Of a stretch of 64,000 nucleotides of DNA, positions 23,938-34,699 are shown one piece after another (within the stretch, counting starts at the first letter, position 1; each line of letters starts with the position of its first letter). Source of the stretch: Primulina eburnea (taxonomy: Eukaryota; Streptophyta; Magnoliopsida; Lamiales; Gesneriaceae); contig NW_027331399.1 in assembly GCF_022965805.1 (NCBI RefSeq), positions 62,001-126,000 of the forward strand, written 5' to 3'. Both the position numbers and the translations under genes were made by a program. Below the pieces are notes generated by a model. It did not search any database. It was not told the DNA's origin and saw only the letters and a list, made by a program, of their open reading frames with translations.

Positions 23938-24505
23938 AGTGAGCAGATTTGGGTTTGGACAGTTTCAAGCAGACAATAGAGTTAGTGGGAAGCATTCGAG
24001 ACAGGATGAAGACTGCATAGAGTTATCAGAAGAGTTATGCAGATCAGAGGTGGCGAGACCTTGAGTTCGTAGTACGGGATCATGTCTTCGTGAAGGTCGC
24101 ACCGATGAAGGGTGTGATGAGGTTCAGGAAGAAGGGCAAGCTTAGCCCTAGATTCATCGGCCCATTCGAGATCCTAGAAAGAGTTGGCACACTTGCATAC
24201 AAAGTTGTATTACCGCCGAATCTTACGGAAGTTCATAATGTGTTCCACGTCTCCATGCTGCGGAAGTACATGTCGAATCCTTCGCATGTGCTGAACTATG
24301 AGCCAATTCAGCTGACACCGCACATGTCTTTCGAGAAGAGACCCACACAGATACTAGACAGGCAGGAGAAGAGGCTCCGGAACATAGTGATACAGATGGT
24401 CAAGGTCAAGTGGCTGAATCATTACGAGGAGGAGGCTACTTGGGAGATTGAGACCGAGACCGAGATGAGGAGTCGCTACCAAGAGTTATTCGCTACAGTA
24501 TAAAT
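23938..24505 (+). pseudogene. Element B: integrase C-terminus with chromodomain-like tail
   Basis: Continuation of B's pol after element C. The first 150 bases are frame-damaged. From 24090 a frame of 137 codons is open: VAPMKGVMRF, KGKLSPRFIGPFEILERVGTLAYK (GPY/F module), VHNVFHVSMLRKYM, then RPTQILDRQEKRLRN, VKVKWLNHYEEEATWE and MRSRYQELF, a group II chromodomain. It ends with TAA and then the FEDEI-like sequence TTTTGAGGACGAAATTT. This is the best preserved part of B. Confidence 0.87.
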
Positions 24506-24525
24506 TTTGAGGACGAAATTTTATT

Positions 24526-24539
24526 TAAGGGAGGAGAGT
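24526..24539 (+). other. Element B polypurine tract
   Basis: TTAAGGGAGGAGAGT precedes the LTR start TGTAAGGTCC at 24540. Confidence 0.8.
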
Positions 24540-26382
24540 TGTAAGGTCCAGGAATTTAATTCACGTAACCTGAATGCATTCAATCTAGGATGTTATTTAA
24601 ATTATATGTTTAATCATTTTTATGCATAATTATTGCATGGTAGGATTTATTTCATGGTATTTTAAAAGTTCATGCATTAGGGTTTCTAGACTCATTTCGC
24701 GCTCGAACGAGGAACGAAGACCGGTGAATTATCAGGAAAATTAATTTCATTACATGATTAAATCTTATTAATTAATATAAGATGTTTTAAATGTATTTTT
24801 CAAGAAATGGGCTGTGTTGTATATATTTACCCGCCATAGCATATTTTTAAGCGAATATTTTCAAAAACTTACCAAAATGGAATATTTTTCGGGTTCGGGT
24901 AATATTTTTAAAAACTTACCAAAATGGAATATTTTTCGGGTGTGTGTTTTGACTTGATGAGTTTATTTTTGAGCTTATTGGGCTCAAAACTCTTTTAATA
25001 TCTTTTAAAAAAAAGTTAGGGCCCATTAGCATAATTTTTATCTATTTACTAATACCTAAATACTCCCTAAACCTAAACCTAAACCTAAACCTAATCCCCC
25101 ACCAGCCGACACCCCCTCCACTTAGCAATATTCTCTAGGTTTCAGCACCTCCATAGCAGCAAGCTTCTGCCAAGATCTTCTCTTGAAAGAAAAATCCACC
25201 CAGCAATTTCCCGACGCTCGTTCTTCGATCTTCTTGCGTATAATTCGTCAATGCACGGTTGTATTCTCATTTTCTAATCATACACGTCATTAGCATGCTG
25301 TGATATATGTATTTGTATGGAAACGTCATGATCTACTTCATACTTGCATGTTCGAATAGTTTTGACATAAAAACCATTGCATTGCTTGCTTCCAACTCAT
25401 GTTTTTTTGTAATGTCGTGCAAGGGGCTGTGGATTTTGGTTGTTAAGGGTCTGAGCATGGTGACAAGATGGTGTTTTGGGGTTAGAGTTTCTTCTGTTTG
25501 CTGCAGATTGAAGGGATGAGAGGTGAGTGTGTGTCTAAGGGGTTCGTTTGATAGGGCTTGGGGGAGAGACCGATCCGGTTGTGTAAGAGCCATCCCTAGC
25601 CCCAAACAAGACCCTGGTGGGTCGAGGTTATGGTTCTATATGGCTGGACACGGCTGGATCTTGTCTTTAATCCAATCGATCGAGGAGTAGGCTCGGCCGC
25701 AGCTAGGTGCTTGGAGTGGTCTACGGTTGTTCGAAGGTTTGGGCATGTGAGGGGCTGCAAGTCTCGATTATTTGGGACCAGTAGGGTCTGTCCTTGGCAT
25801 TAGGTGGCCTGGTTTAGGGTTGGTTCAATCAGGTAGAGCCTAGGGTTGGTAACTAGCGTGATTGGTGGACTAGGGCTTTCGGGTAGCACATGCTGGAAAT
25901 TACAGTAGCCTGCTGTCCTTTATTTCGAACATTTAAGGGTTTGGTTTTAGGACCTTTAAGATGTTATAAGTTGTGGTAAAAAGTTGGGAGAAATTTGGTT
26001 AAGTTTCGATTCGATTCGGGTTAAAACCGGGAGTCCGGTCTAAGTTTTAAAACAGAACGGTTAAGTTTTGAAACAAGCTCGAGTTTATGTCTAAGAAATA
26101 TTTTTAATTATGTTTTGGGATATTTTAAAGAGTTTGGTAAGCTTCGGGTCAAAATTTTGAGGTCCAGAGTAAAAAGTTCATTTTGGGTTTCCAGGGGCAA
26201 AATGGTCATTTTGCACCTGAGATGATATTTTAGTCAAGGAAACGCCCTGAAAAAATTTTATTATGTTTTAAATGTTTATGCATTATGTTTATGATTTTTA
26301 CGTAATTACGAAAATACGGTGCATGCTTGGTTTTAAGAGAAAATTTACGTATATGCATGTTTTTATTAAATGATATCAATGA
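24540..26382 (+). repeat. Element B 3' LTR, truncated by element E
   Basis: Starts TGTAAGGTCC after the polypurine tract. It resembles sense LTR H and minus-strand LTRs F and J, including a C-rich stretch with CCTAAA repeats at about 25070-25097 and the tail GGTGCATGCTTGGTTTTAAG at about 26320. Compared with H, about 0.8 kb of its 3' end is missing. There is no gene in it; apparent frames are short and unlike any family. Confidence 0.8.
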
Positions 26383-26597
26383 TGTAAGGCCTGAGAATTT
26401 GACTATCATAATCAGATTTGTTTTGTTGATAATTAAGATGATTATAGGTGCATTGTATCGGACCGGAAGAGACGAGAAAATATACAAAGTGGAGTAAAGG
26501 ACAAACGGCAGCGCACATGCGCGAAGAAATACGCGCAGATGAGCGAGGGGTCCAGAAGCCCTCGCGCATCTGCGCGAGATAAGCCACGCATATGCGC

Positions 26598-26667
26598 ATC
26601 TCGTGCATATGCGCCAAAGATTTTGGACGTGTCGCGCATATGCGCGTATCTACTCGGCATGTGCGCC
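26598..26667 (+). repeat. 70-base inverted segment in element E 5' LTR
   Basis: This segment is the reverse complement of 33283-33353 in the 3' LTR (a few differences), while the surrounding LTR sequence is in direct orientation. Both ends lie in or next to GCGCATATGCGC-type palindromes. Confidence 0.82.
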
Positions 26668-26723
26668 AGCACGCATATGCGCGAGAAATCCAGCATGCAC
26701 ACGTAGTTGACACATGGCTTGGA

Positions 26724-26734
26724 CCTATATAATG
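26724..26734 (+). promoter_or_regulatory. Putative TATA box of element E LTR
   Basis: CCTATATAATG about 35 bases after the palindromic block; the same sequence is at 33485-33495 in the 3' LTR. It is a good TATA match, with a plausible transcript start about 30 bases on. Confidence 0.6.
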
Positions 26735-28214
26735 TACAAAATCTTCATTCTTCATGCTATCAGAGTACACCTAAAGAAGGAAACTCAGAAGAAGCTCTTC
26801 ACTCCATTTTATCTTAGAAATAAGATTTTGAAGAATTCAACCAACCGAATTTGAATCCGACTTCAGATTCTTGTTTCTCTCATCACTAGCTACAAGAAGA
26901 TGTAAGTATCTTTAAATTTCAGCATGTTCTGAAGTGTAGATTTTGGGGAAAGCTTGATATGATAAAGATTATGTGTGCATATGATTGTAGTGATTATAGA
27001 TTTGAAACCGGATCGAAGAAATGATGTCGTATGCGTGTACTACGATTTTCAGCATGTATTATGATTAAGAATATGCGGATTTTCAGAGTGTGGAAATGTT
27101 TATGAGATTGATTATGAGTTGTGACTCAGTATCGATTGTTGTTGAGTTGATTGGTATCGAGAAACTACGCCGTTACGCCGTCAAATTGTATCGAGATTGA
27201 TTATTGATTCGTACATGTATTGGTTGAGTTGAATTTTAACCTTGTATCTATTGAACATTGCCATTTCAGATTCATCGTGCCTCACTTCGACATCGAGACC
27301 ACTACATCGACAAAGGTTTAACAACGAAAGGTATAATTCATGTTTTGTTTTGGGAAGACAAAACTCAAATGAGATTTAATTTGAGTTTCCCAACAAAATC
27401 ACATACTAGATTGTTGGTTATATTTTGAATGCTTGTGCCTTTTTTATAGGATTTATTCAAGCCTTTTAAGATAGGTGAGTCATTTGGTAGATTCTCCAAA
27501 TAACTAGACATTCGGTGGTGTCGACGCTTCGGATCAAAATCACTCCGATTGTAGATATGCGATACAGTCAGGACCGAAGTATAGGAATAAGATGTAATGC
27601 CACCCCGATTGGGAGAGTAGGTGGGAGACCTGTTACATCTTATTCACATTGGGATCCCTAGATTAGATAAGAGTCGAGTCAAGACATGAGGTAGAATATA
27701 TAAATTACGTCTCCTAGATTACGGGACGTATTGCTATTGATTATGTGCATGATTGTTTTATCTGTATTTACTAATCTGTGATAATTACTGAAATATGTAT
27801 TATGATTTTGTATTCAATAGCATGACATGCATGTATACATGTTTTTATACTAGGATTTGTTTTCACCGGAGTTTCCGGCTGTTGTTGTGTCTGTATGTGT
27901 GCATAACAACAGGTAGGGCAGGATCTGGGTCGCAACAGAGATGAGAGATGGATATAGCATGGTGATCACGGGCGTAGCAGATGAACTAGTAGTTTGTACT
28001 TTGGACATGTACTGTATTTAATTAATGGTTTGTAGAATATGGATGAAACAAGACATGTGTATTATGTTTGTTACAATGAAATAAATATAGAACTTATGCT
28101 TGGTTATATACATTTGACTTAATGTTAAAAGCAAAAAATTTGACCCACATTTTCTAGTAAAGATCCAACTAATCCCAAAAAGAATCAAGTTAGAGCCCGT
28201 GTCCCCACAACAGG

Positions 28215-28226
28215 TGGTATTAGAGC
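28215..28226 (+). other. Element E primer binding site
   Basis: TGGTATTAGAGC: the Met-tRNA site with a single C to T change against TGGTATCAGAGC. Confidence 0.82.
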
Positions 28227-28470
28227 TGTAGGTTCTGTAGACTGAGATAGAATAGAATGAGCGGGGTAGATCGAGTCATCTTCCTTGCTTTATGATGTGC
28301 TAGCATGATTTATTGCTTTACCTATTACATGTTGTATTGTTATCTAAATTGATTTACAGCATGTATACGCAAAGACTGAATCAGAACCGATTCTGGATCA
28401 GAGGTATATGATCAGAGGAGGACTGAGACAGATTATATAGATTGTGTATTAATCTTTTTGATATTCAGAT

Positions 28471-29355
28471 ATGCCGCCCGACGAGTACCACAACCAGCAG
28501 CAGGTCATCCACCAGAACAGGGCTGTACATCCAGTGATCCGGTGGACGTGACTGCTACACCGATGGAGACTTTGCTTAAACGGTTTCAGTCTTTCCGACC
28601 ACCGACATTGAAAGGCACAGAAAATGCAGTTGAGTGTGAAAGTTGGCTAGAGGATATCGAGATGCTATTCGAATCCCTTGAGTACACTGATGACCGACGA
28701 GTGAAATTAGTTGGGCACCAACTGCAAGATGTGGCCAAGAACTGGTGGATTACTATGAAGAGAGCATTGGAGCACCGTGGCACACAGATTACTTGGAAGA
28801 TGTTCAAGACTGAGTTCTATCAGCGATTCTTTCCGGTGTCATACCGAAAAGATAAGGGTGCCGAGTTCGCCAAGTCTCAGATTTGCTCCTCATGTTGCCG
28901 AGAATGAAGAGACCGTTGCGGATCAGTTTATAAATGGCTTGAATCCAGACATCTTTACTTTGGTAAATACCGGTAGGCCCAACAACTTTACTGATGCGTT
29001 GAACCGAGCCAAGGGAGCGGAAGCTGGACTACTGAGACAACGAAGCATTCTTTATATTGCTCCGACTCCTAGATGGCCACTACCTTCAGTTCAACCCCCT
29101 CCTCGATTTGAAAGCGGTGGTAGTAGCAGTGGAAGAAAAGATCAGTTGAAACCGAAGGGTAAACAGTTCAAGAGATCGGGGAGCAGTTCGTCGAGCTCCA
29201 GCGGGTCACGACAGAGAGGTCCTGGCCTGAGTACAGGGTATACAGGTGTGTACTGCAGTTCTTGTGGAGGTAGGCATGCCAGCTAGCAGTGTCAAGGTGT
29301 GATGGGCAGATGTAACATATGTAGGCAACAGGGGCATTTCGCCAAAGTCTGTCCA
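28471..29355 (+). pseudogene. Element E: gag with two zinc knuckles (deletion and frameshift)
   Basis: ATGCCGCCCGACGAG at 28471 is the expected start but lacks one base compared with N, so the rest of gag is in another frame. That frame carries TLLKRFQSFRPPTLKGTEN, CESWLEDIEMLFESLEYTDDRR, VAKNWWITMKRALEHRG and FYQRFFPVSYRKDKGAEFAK. Near 28876 some 60 bases are missing compared with N (the NLKQGQMNIEEYVSKF region), shifting to the pol frame: LRFAPHVAENEETVADQFINGLNPDIF. The Ser-rich linker leads to CSSCGGRHAS, a TAG at 29284-29286, and the knuckle [14 protein letters not shown] (29311-29352). Confidence 0.88.
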
Positions 29356-31284
29356 CAGAGGAGTTCACAGAGATCTCAGGGTGCAGGGTCTTCTGCATCA
29401 GTAGCTCAGCCTGAGAGACAAGCTTCGTCTTTCCATTCCTTCCAGCCAACCTCTACACTGACTCAGCCTCGAGCTAGAGGTAGTCAAATAGTGAGCCAGC
29501 CTCCCAGACAGCAGGCTCTGGTGTTTGCATTGACAGAGGAGCAAGCCCAAGATGCACCAGACGATGTCATCGCAGGTAACTGTTTTCTTTGCGGTTATCC
29601 TGCCTATGCTTTGATAGACACAGGTGCATCTCATACATTCATATCTGAGCGCTTTGCATTGTTGCATGCTTTGCCTGTCGAGTCCTTAGCTACTGTACTG
29701 TCTATTTCTTCTCCGTTGGGAAGTGGCTTGATATATGTGACTTCAGTTAGACATTATATACTACAGTTTGAAGGTCATGAGATTGATTTAGATTGTATTG
29801 TACTTGGGATAGCTGATTTTGATTGTATTGTTGGGATTGATATGTTAACCAAGTACAGAGCGACTGTAGATTGTTTCCTGAAAATTATCAGGTTCAGACC
29901 AGATATGGCTGACGAGTGGAAATTCTACGGTAAGGGTTCCAGATCTCGGATTCCCTTAGTGTCTGCTTTGACTATGACCAGATTGTTGCAGAAGGGAGCA
30001 GAGGGGTTCCTTATTTATTCAGTAGATCTACTGAAAGCGAGCCCAGCGTTGGCAGATCTGCCAGTAGTACGTGAGTTTGCCGATGTATTCCCAGACGAGA
30101 TTCCAGGGTTACCTCCAGTCCGAGAGGTAGATTTCAGCATCGATCTTATACCAGTTACAACTCCCATATCTCGAACTCCGTATAGGATGGCGCCGATTGA
30201 ATTGAAAGAATTAAAAGCACAACTTGAAGATCTATTGGCCGAGGGTTACATCAGACCGAGTGTATTTCATTGGGGTGCACCAGTACTATTTGTACGGAAG
30301 AAAGACGGTTCGATGAGATTGTGCATTGATTACCGGCAACTGAACAAGGCGACGGTGAAGAACAAATATCCATTGCCTTGCATCGATGATTTATTTGATA
30401 AGTTGCAGGGATCCTCCGTCTATTCAAAGATTGATTTGAGATCCGGATATCACCAGCTGAGAGTCCGAGATGTTGATATACCGAAGACAACATTCCGAAC
30501 TAGGTATGGACATTATGAGTTTATTGTCATGCCTTTTGGTTTAACGAATGCACCAGTGATGTTTATGGGATTGATGAACCGTGTCTTTCAGAGATATGTA
30601 GATGAGTTTGTTATTGTTTTCATTGATGATATTCTGGTTTACTCGAGAAATGAGACTGACCATGCTGAACACTTAAGAATTGTATTACAGATATTGAGAA
30701 ATGAGAGATTATATGCTAAATTGTCAAAGTGTGAGTTTTGGCTGAGACAGGTTATGTTTTTGGGGCATATCATATCTGGAGATGGTATTTCTGTGGATCC
30801 GAGTAAAGTTGAAGTTGTGATCAGTTGGCCGAGACCGACTTCGGTGCCAGAGATACGCAGTTTCATGGGTCTAGCAGGTTATTACCGACGATTTATCCGA
30901 GATTTCTCCAGTATAGCGAAGCCGATTACACAGTTGACACAGAAAAATACGCCTTTTGTGTGGTCTGAAGCATGTGAGTCTAGCTTCTTGGAGTTGAAGA
31001 AACTACTGACCAGTGCTCCAGTATTGATGATACCTTCAGGTACGGGTGATTTCGTTGTATATTGTGATGCATCTCACAGGGTATTAGGATGTGTTCTTAT
31101 GCAGCGAGGACATGTGATCGCGTATGCCTCGAGACAGTTGGAGCCACACGAGGTTTGCTACCCAATTCATGATCTTGAATTGGCGGCTATAGTATTTGCA
31201 TTGATAATATGGCTTCACTACCTCTATGGCGAGAAATTTGAAATTTACTCTGATCACAAAAGCCTGAATTATTTATTTTCTTAG
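29356..31284 (+). pseudogene. Element E: protease, reverse transcriptase and most of RNase H
   Basis: One open stretch continuing from gag. Protease: [17 protein letters not shown] with DTG at 29617-29625. Linker: [26 protein letters not shown]. Reverse transcriptase: [53 protein letters not shown] and the catalytic FIDDILVYS (30619-30645). The thumb and linker read [19 protein letters not shown] and [13 protein letters not shown]. RNase [40 protein letters not shown] and [14 protein letters not shown] at 31282-31284 replaces the Gln codon present in N. All catalytic residues up to here look intact. Confidence 0.92.
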
Positions 31285-32949
31285 TCAGAGTTGAACATGA
31301 GACATTGTAGATGGCTCGATTTGTTGAAAGATTTTGATTGCGAGATCAAATACTATCCAGGGAAATCAAATGCAGCAGCGGATGCCTTGAGTCGAAAGGT
31401 ATGTGCCTTATCCTTATCGACGATAGGTGTTTCGAATTTAGTTGAAGATTGTTGTTTGTCTGGTTTAGTATTTGATACAGATAGTAGACCGTTGAGACTT
31501 GCTACGATTCAAGTTGAGCCAGATTTAATTATGAGAATCAAAGAAGCACAAAAAACTGATCAGAATATTCAGAAGTCAATTCAGATGGTCAGATCAGGAC
31601 ATCAGTCAGAATATCAGGTACTTGATCATGTTCTGTATGTGAATAACCGTCTTGTAGTGCAAGATATTTCAGATTTGAAACAGCAGATATTGTCAGAAGC
31701 GCACTGTAGTCGGTTTAGTATCCATCCTGGTGGCAGAAAGATGTACAATGACTTGAAGACACAGTTCTGGTGGAAACAGATGAAGTCAGATATTGCAGAG
31801 TTTGTGTCTAAATGCTTGAATTTCCAATAGGTGAAGGCCGAGAGAAAGAAGCCCGGAGGTCTACTTCAGAGTCTGTCTATTCCTGAATGAAAATGGGACC
31901 ACATTTCCATGGATTTTGTTACGAAGTTACCACGATCATCCCGGGGATGTGATGCGAATTGGGTCATTATTTACAAATTGACCAAATCAGCCTGTTTTAT
32001 TTCGTACAGAATGACATACCGACACGGTCAGATGGCAGAATTGTATGTCAGAGAGGTAGTCAGATTGCACGGGGTGCCGAAATCGATCGTATTAGATCGT
32101 GATCCACGATTCACTTCTCATTTCTGGCACAGTTTACAGCAGGCTTTAGGTACGACACTACACCTGAGTACTGCTTATCACCCCCAGACAGACAGGCAGT
32201 CAGAGCGAACTATCCAGACTTTAGAGGATATGCTGAGAGCTGTAGTACTAGATTTTGGTACTAGTTGGCAAGATTCACTACCACTTTGTGAGTTCTCGTA
32301 CAACAACAGCTATCAAACGAGCATTGAGATGGCACCATTTGAAGCTTTGTATGGCAAGAAGTGCAGATCTCCGTTGTACTGGGATGATATATCTGAGGTA
32401 CCAGAATTAGGGCCTGATATGATTCGAGAAATGACTGAGAAGTTGAAGATATTTCAGAAAAGAATGAAGACGGCACATGATAGGCCAGCCAAATATGCAA
32501 ATGTCAGACAAAGACCTTTAGTATTCGAACAGGGAGACAGAGTATTTCTGAAGATCTCTCCTTTCAGAGGCGTTGTCAGATTTGGTAAACGTGGGAAGCT
32601 TTCGCCTAGATACATCGGTCCTTACGAGATTCTTGAAAAGATTGGTGATCGAGCATATCGACTTGTGCTTCCTCCTTCTCTATATGGGATACATGATGTC
32701 TTCCATGTATCGATGTTACAGAAGTATATGCCAGATATTTCTCATGTCATTCAGCTTGACGAAGCCGAACTAGATCAGACTTTAAGTTATTCTGAGCAAC
32801 CATTGCAAATTCTGGACCGAAAAGAAAAGCAGCTCAGAACGAAAACTATTCCGCTAGTGAAAGTCCAGTGGAGTCGTCATGGCACTGAAGAAGCGACTTG
32901 AGAGACAGAGTCAGAGATGAGGCAGAGATATCCCGAGCTATTCCAATGA
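31285..32949 (+). pseudogene. Element E: RNase H end and integrase with chromodomain (inactive)
   Basis: Same frame as upstream. [25 protein letters not shown] and AADALSRKV end RNase H. The HHCC module reads [24 protein letters not shown] and KCLNFQ, so the last zinc Cys is Phe; TAG follows at 31828-31830. TGA near 31888 replaces Trp in the SIPEWKWDH equivalent. In the core WVIIYKLTKSACF replaces the first catalytic Asp by Tyr, while [12 protein letters not shown] and RQSERTIQTLEDM keep the other two. LSPRYIGPYEIL and the tail QILDRKEKQLRTKTIP, VQWSRHGTEEAT follow; TGA near 32900 replaces Trp, and the natural stop is at 32947-32949. Confidence 0.9.
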
Positions 32950-33049
32950 TGTGAGTATTTATTCAGTTTTGATTTTATTGCATCTTGTATATACTACGAT
33001 TGATTGCCTGCGAGTTCGACGACGAACTCCTATCTAAAAGGGCGAGAAA

Positions 33050-34699
33050 TGTAAGGCCCGAGAAATTGATTATCATAATCAGATTTGTTTGGTTGATAAT
33101 TAAGATGATTATAGGTGCATTGTATCGGACCGGAAGAGACGAGAAAATATACAAAGTGGAGTAAAGGACAAACGGTAGAGCACATGCGCGAAGAAATACG
33201 CGCAGATGCGCGAGGGGTCCAGAAGCCCTCGCGCATATGCGCGAGATAAAGCACGCATATGCGCAACATTTCCAGAAACATTGGCGCACATGCGCGAGTA
33301 GATACGCGCATATGCGCGACACGTCCAGAATCTTTGGCGCATATGCGCGAGATGAAGCGCGCATATGCGCGAGGTGTTGGAATAGACATTGTCGAGACAG
33401 TATGTCTCGCGCATATGCGCGAGTTGAGGACGCGCATATGCGCGAGAAATCCAGCATGCACACTTAGTTGACACATGGCTTGGACCTATATAATGTACAA
33501 AATCTTCATTCTTCATGCTATCAGAGTACACCGAATGAAGGAAACTCAGAAGAAGCTCTTCACTCCATTTTATCTTAGAAATAAGATTTTGAAGAATTCA
33601 ACCAACCGAATTTGAATCCGACTTAGATTCTTGTTCCTCTCATCACTAGCTACAAGAAAATGTAAGTATCTTTAAATTTCAGCATGTTCTTAAGTATTCA
33701 ACCAACCGAATTTGAATCCGACTTAGATTCTTGTCTCTACTGAACATTGCCATTTCAGATTCATCGTTCCTCACTTCGACATCGAGACCACTACATCGAT
33801 AAAGGTTTAACAACGAAAGGTATAATTCATGTTTTGTTTTGGGAAGACACAACTCAAATGAGATTTAATTTGAGTTTCCCAACAAAATCACATACTAGAT
33901 TGTTGGTTATATTTTGAATGCTTGTGCCTTGTTTATAGATTTTATTCAAGCCTTTTAAGATAGGTGAGTCATTTGGTAGATTCTCCAAATAACTAGACGT
34001 TCTGTGGTGTCGACGCTTCGGATCAGAATCACTCCGATTGTAGATATGTGATACAGTCAGGACCGAAGTCTAGGAATAAGATGTAACGCCACCCCGATTG
34101 GGAGAGTAGGTGGGAGACCTGTTACATCTTATTCACATTGGGTTCCCTAGATTTAGATACGAGTCGAGTCAAGACATAAGGTAGAATACTATAAATTACG
34201 TCTCCTAGATTATGGGACGTATTGCTATTGATTATGTGCATGATTGTTTTATCTGTATTTACTAATGTGCATAATTACTGAAATATGTATTATGATTTTG
34301 TATTCAATAGCATGACATGCATGTATACATGTTTTTATATTGGGATTTGTTCTCACCGTAGTTTTCGGCTGTTGTTGTGTCTGTATGTGTGCATAACAAC
34401 AGGTAGGGCAGGATCTGGGTCGCAACAAAGATGAGAGATGGATATAGCGTGGTGATCACGGGCGTAGCAGATGAACTAGTAGTTTGTACTTTGGACATGT
34501 TCTGTATGTAATTAATGGTTTGTAGAATATGGATGAAACAAGACATGTGTATTATGTTTGTTACAATGAAATAAATATAGACCTCATGCTTGGTTATATA
34601 CATTTGACTTAATGTTAAAATCAAAAAATTTGACCCACATTTTCTAGTAAAGATCCAAATAATCCCAAAAAGAATCGAGTTAGAGCCCGGGTCCCCACA
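33050..34699 (+). repeat. Element E 3' LTR (1650 bases)
   Basis: Begins TGTAAGGCCCGAG after AAAAGGGCGAGAAA and ends GGGTCCCCACA. It contains the fuller palindrome block (33183-33450) with six perfect GCGCATATGCGC cores. A 39-base segment occurs twice, at 33596-33634 and 33696-33734, exactly 100 bases apart, in place of about 300 bases present in the 5' LTR. The hairpin site at 34356-34368 has decayed (CCGTAGTTTTCGG). Confidence 0.9.
33183..33450 (+). repeat. CpG-rich palindrome array in element E 3' LTR
   Basis: Six perfect GCGCATATGCGC palindromes (near 33231, 33308, 33338, 33359, 33410 and 33432) and several one-base variants lie within 270 bases of otherwise AT-rich DNA, just upstream of the TATA-like box at 33485. 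Spacers differ in length and sequence, so it is not a regular tandem repeat. Frames across it encode only artefacts rich in Cys-Ala-His-Met-Arg. Confidence 0.85.

Larger units (their letters stand above)
4677..26382 (+). mobile_element. Ty3/gypsy element B, oldest host of the left nest (interrupted)
   Basis: Element B is visible in three parts: 4677-6077 (RNase H and integrase), 23938-24505 (integrase C-terminus) and 24540-26382 (LTR). Copia element C plus a GGGAG duplication (6073-6077 and 23933-23937) splits its integrase; without C the reading YWDEVGE continues directly. Element A splits its reverse transcriptase on the left. The coding sequence resembles A closely but is a different copy. 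B's LTR is cut at 26382 by element E, and its remaining 3' portion (about 0.8 kb compared with LTR H) is not seen afterwards. Confidence 0.8.
26383..28209 (+). repeat. Element E 5' LTR (1827 bases)
   Basis: Starts TGTAAGGCCTGAG, ends GTGTCCCCACA. It has a CpG-rich palindromic block at 26512-26690, then CCTATATAATG at 26724-26734. CCGGAGTTTCCGG (27866-27878) is the stem equivalent to that in D and N. It retains about 300 bases (26945-27246) that are missing from the 3' LTR. The last 960 bases align with the 3' copy without length change. Confidence 0.9.
26383..34699 (+). mobile_element. Ty3/gypsy element E, complete structure, inactivated
   Basis: A Tekay/Del-like chromovirus with both LTRs (26383-28209, 33050-34699), primer site, gag, protease, RT, RNase H and integrase with chromodomain. 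Nearly all of gag-pol is in one frame, interrupted by five nonsense codons and a gag deletion, so it is recent but dead. Flanking pentamers AATGA (26378-26382) and AATAA (34700-34704) differ at one base. The LTRs differ structurally (inversion, indels). The left flank is sense LTR B and the right flank is unlike it, so E may join two different loci. Confidence 0.9.

Noticed and set aside
25071..25097. CCTAAA repeats resembling telomeric DNA
   Set aside because: The period is 6 (CCTAAA), not the plant telomeric CCCTAAA, with only about four units, inside an LTR shared with other copies.
26366..26770. Overlapping frames on both strands rich in Cys-Ala-His-Met-Arg
   Set aside because: They are readings of the CpG palindrome block; the same pattern appears in several frames at 32975-33531.
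33183..33450. Possible CRISPR-like array of palindromic repeats
   Set aside because: Repeat is only 12 bases, spacers are irregular, it lies within a plant retrotransposon LTR and no cas genes are near.
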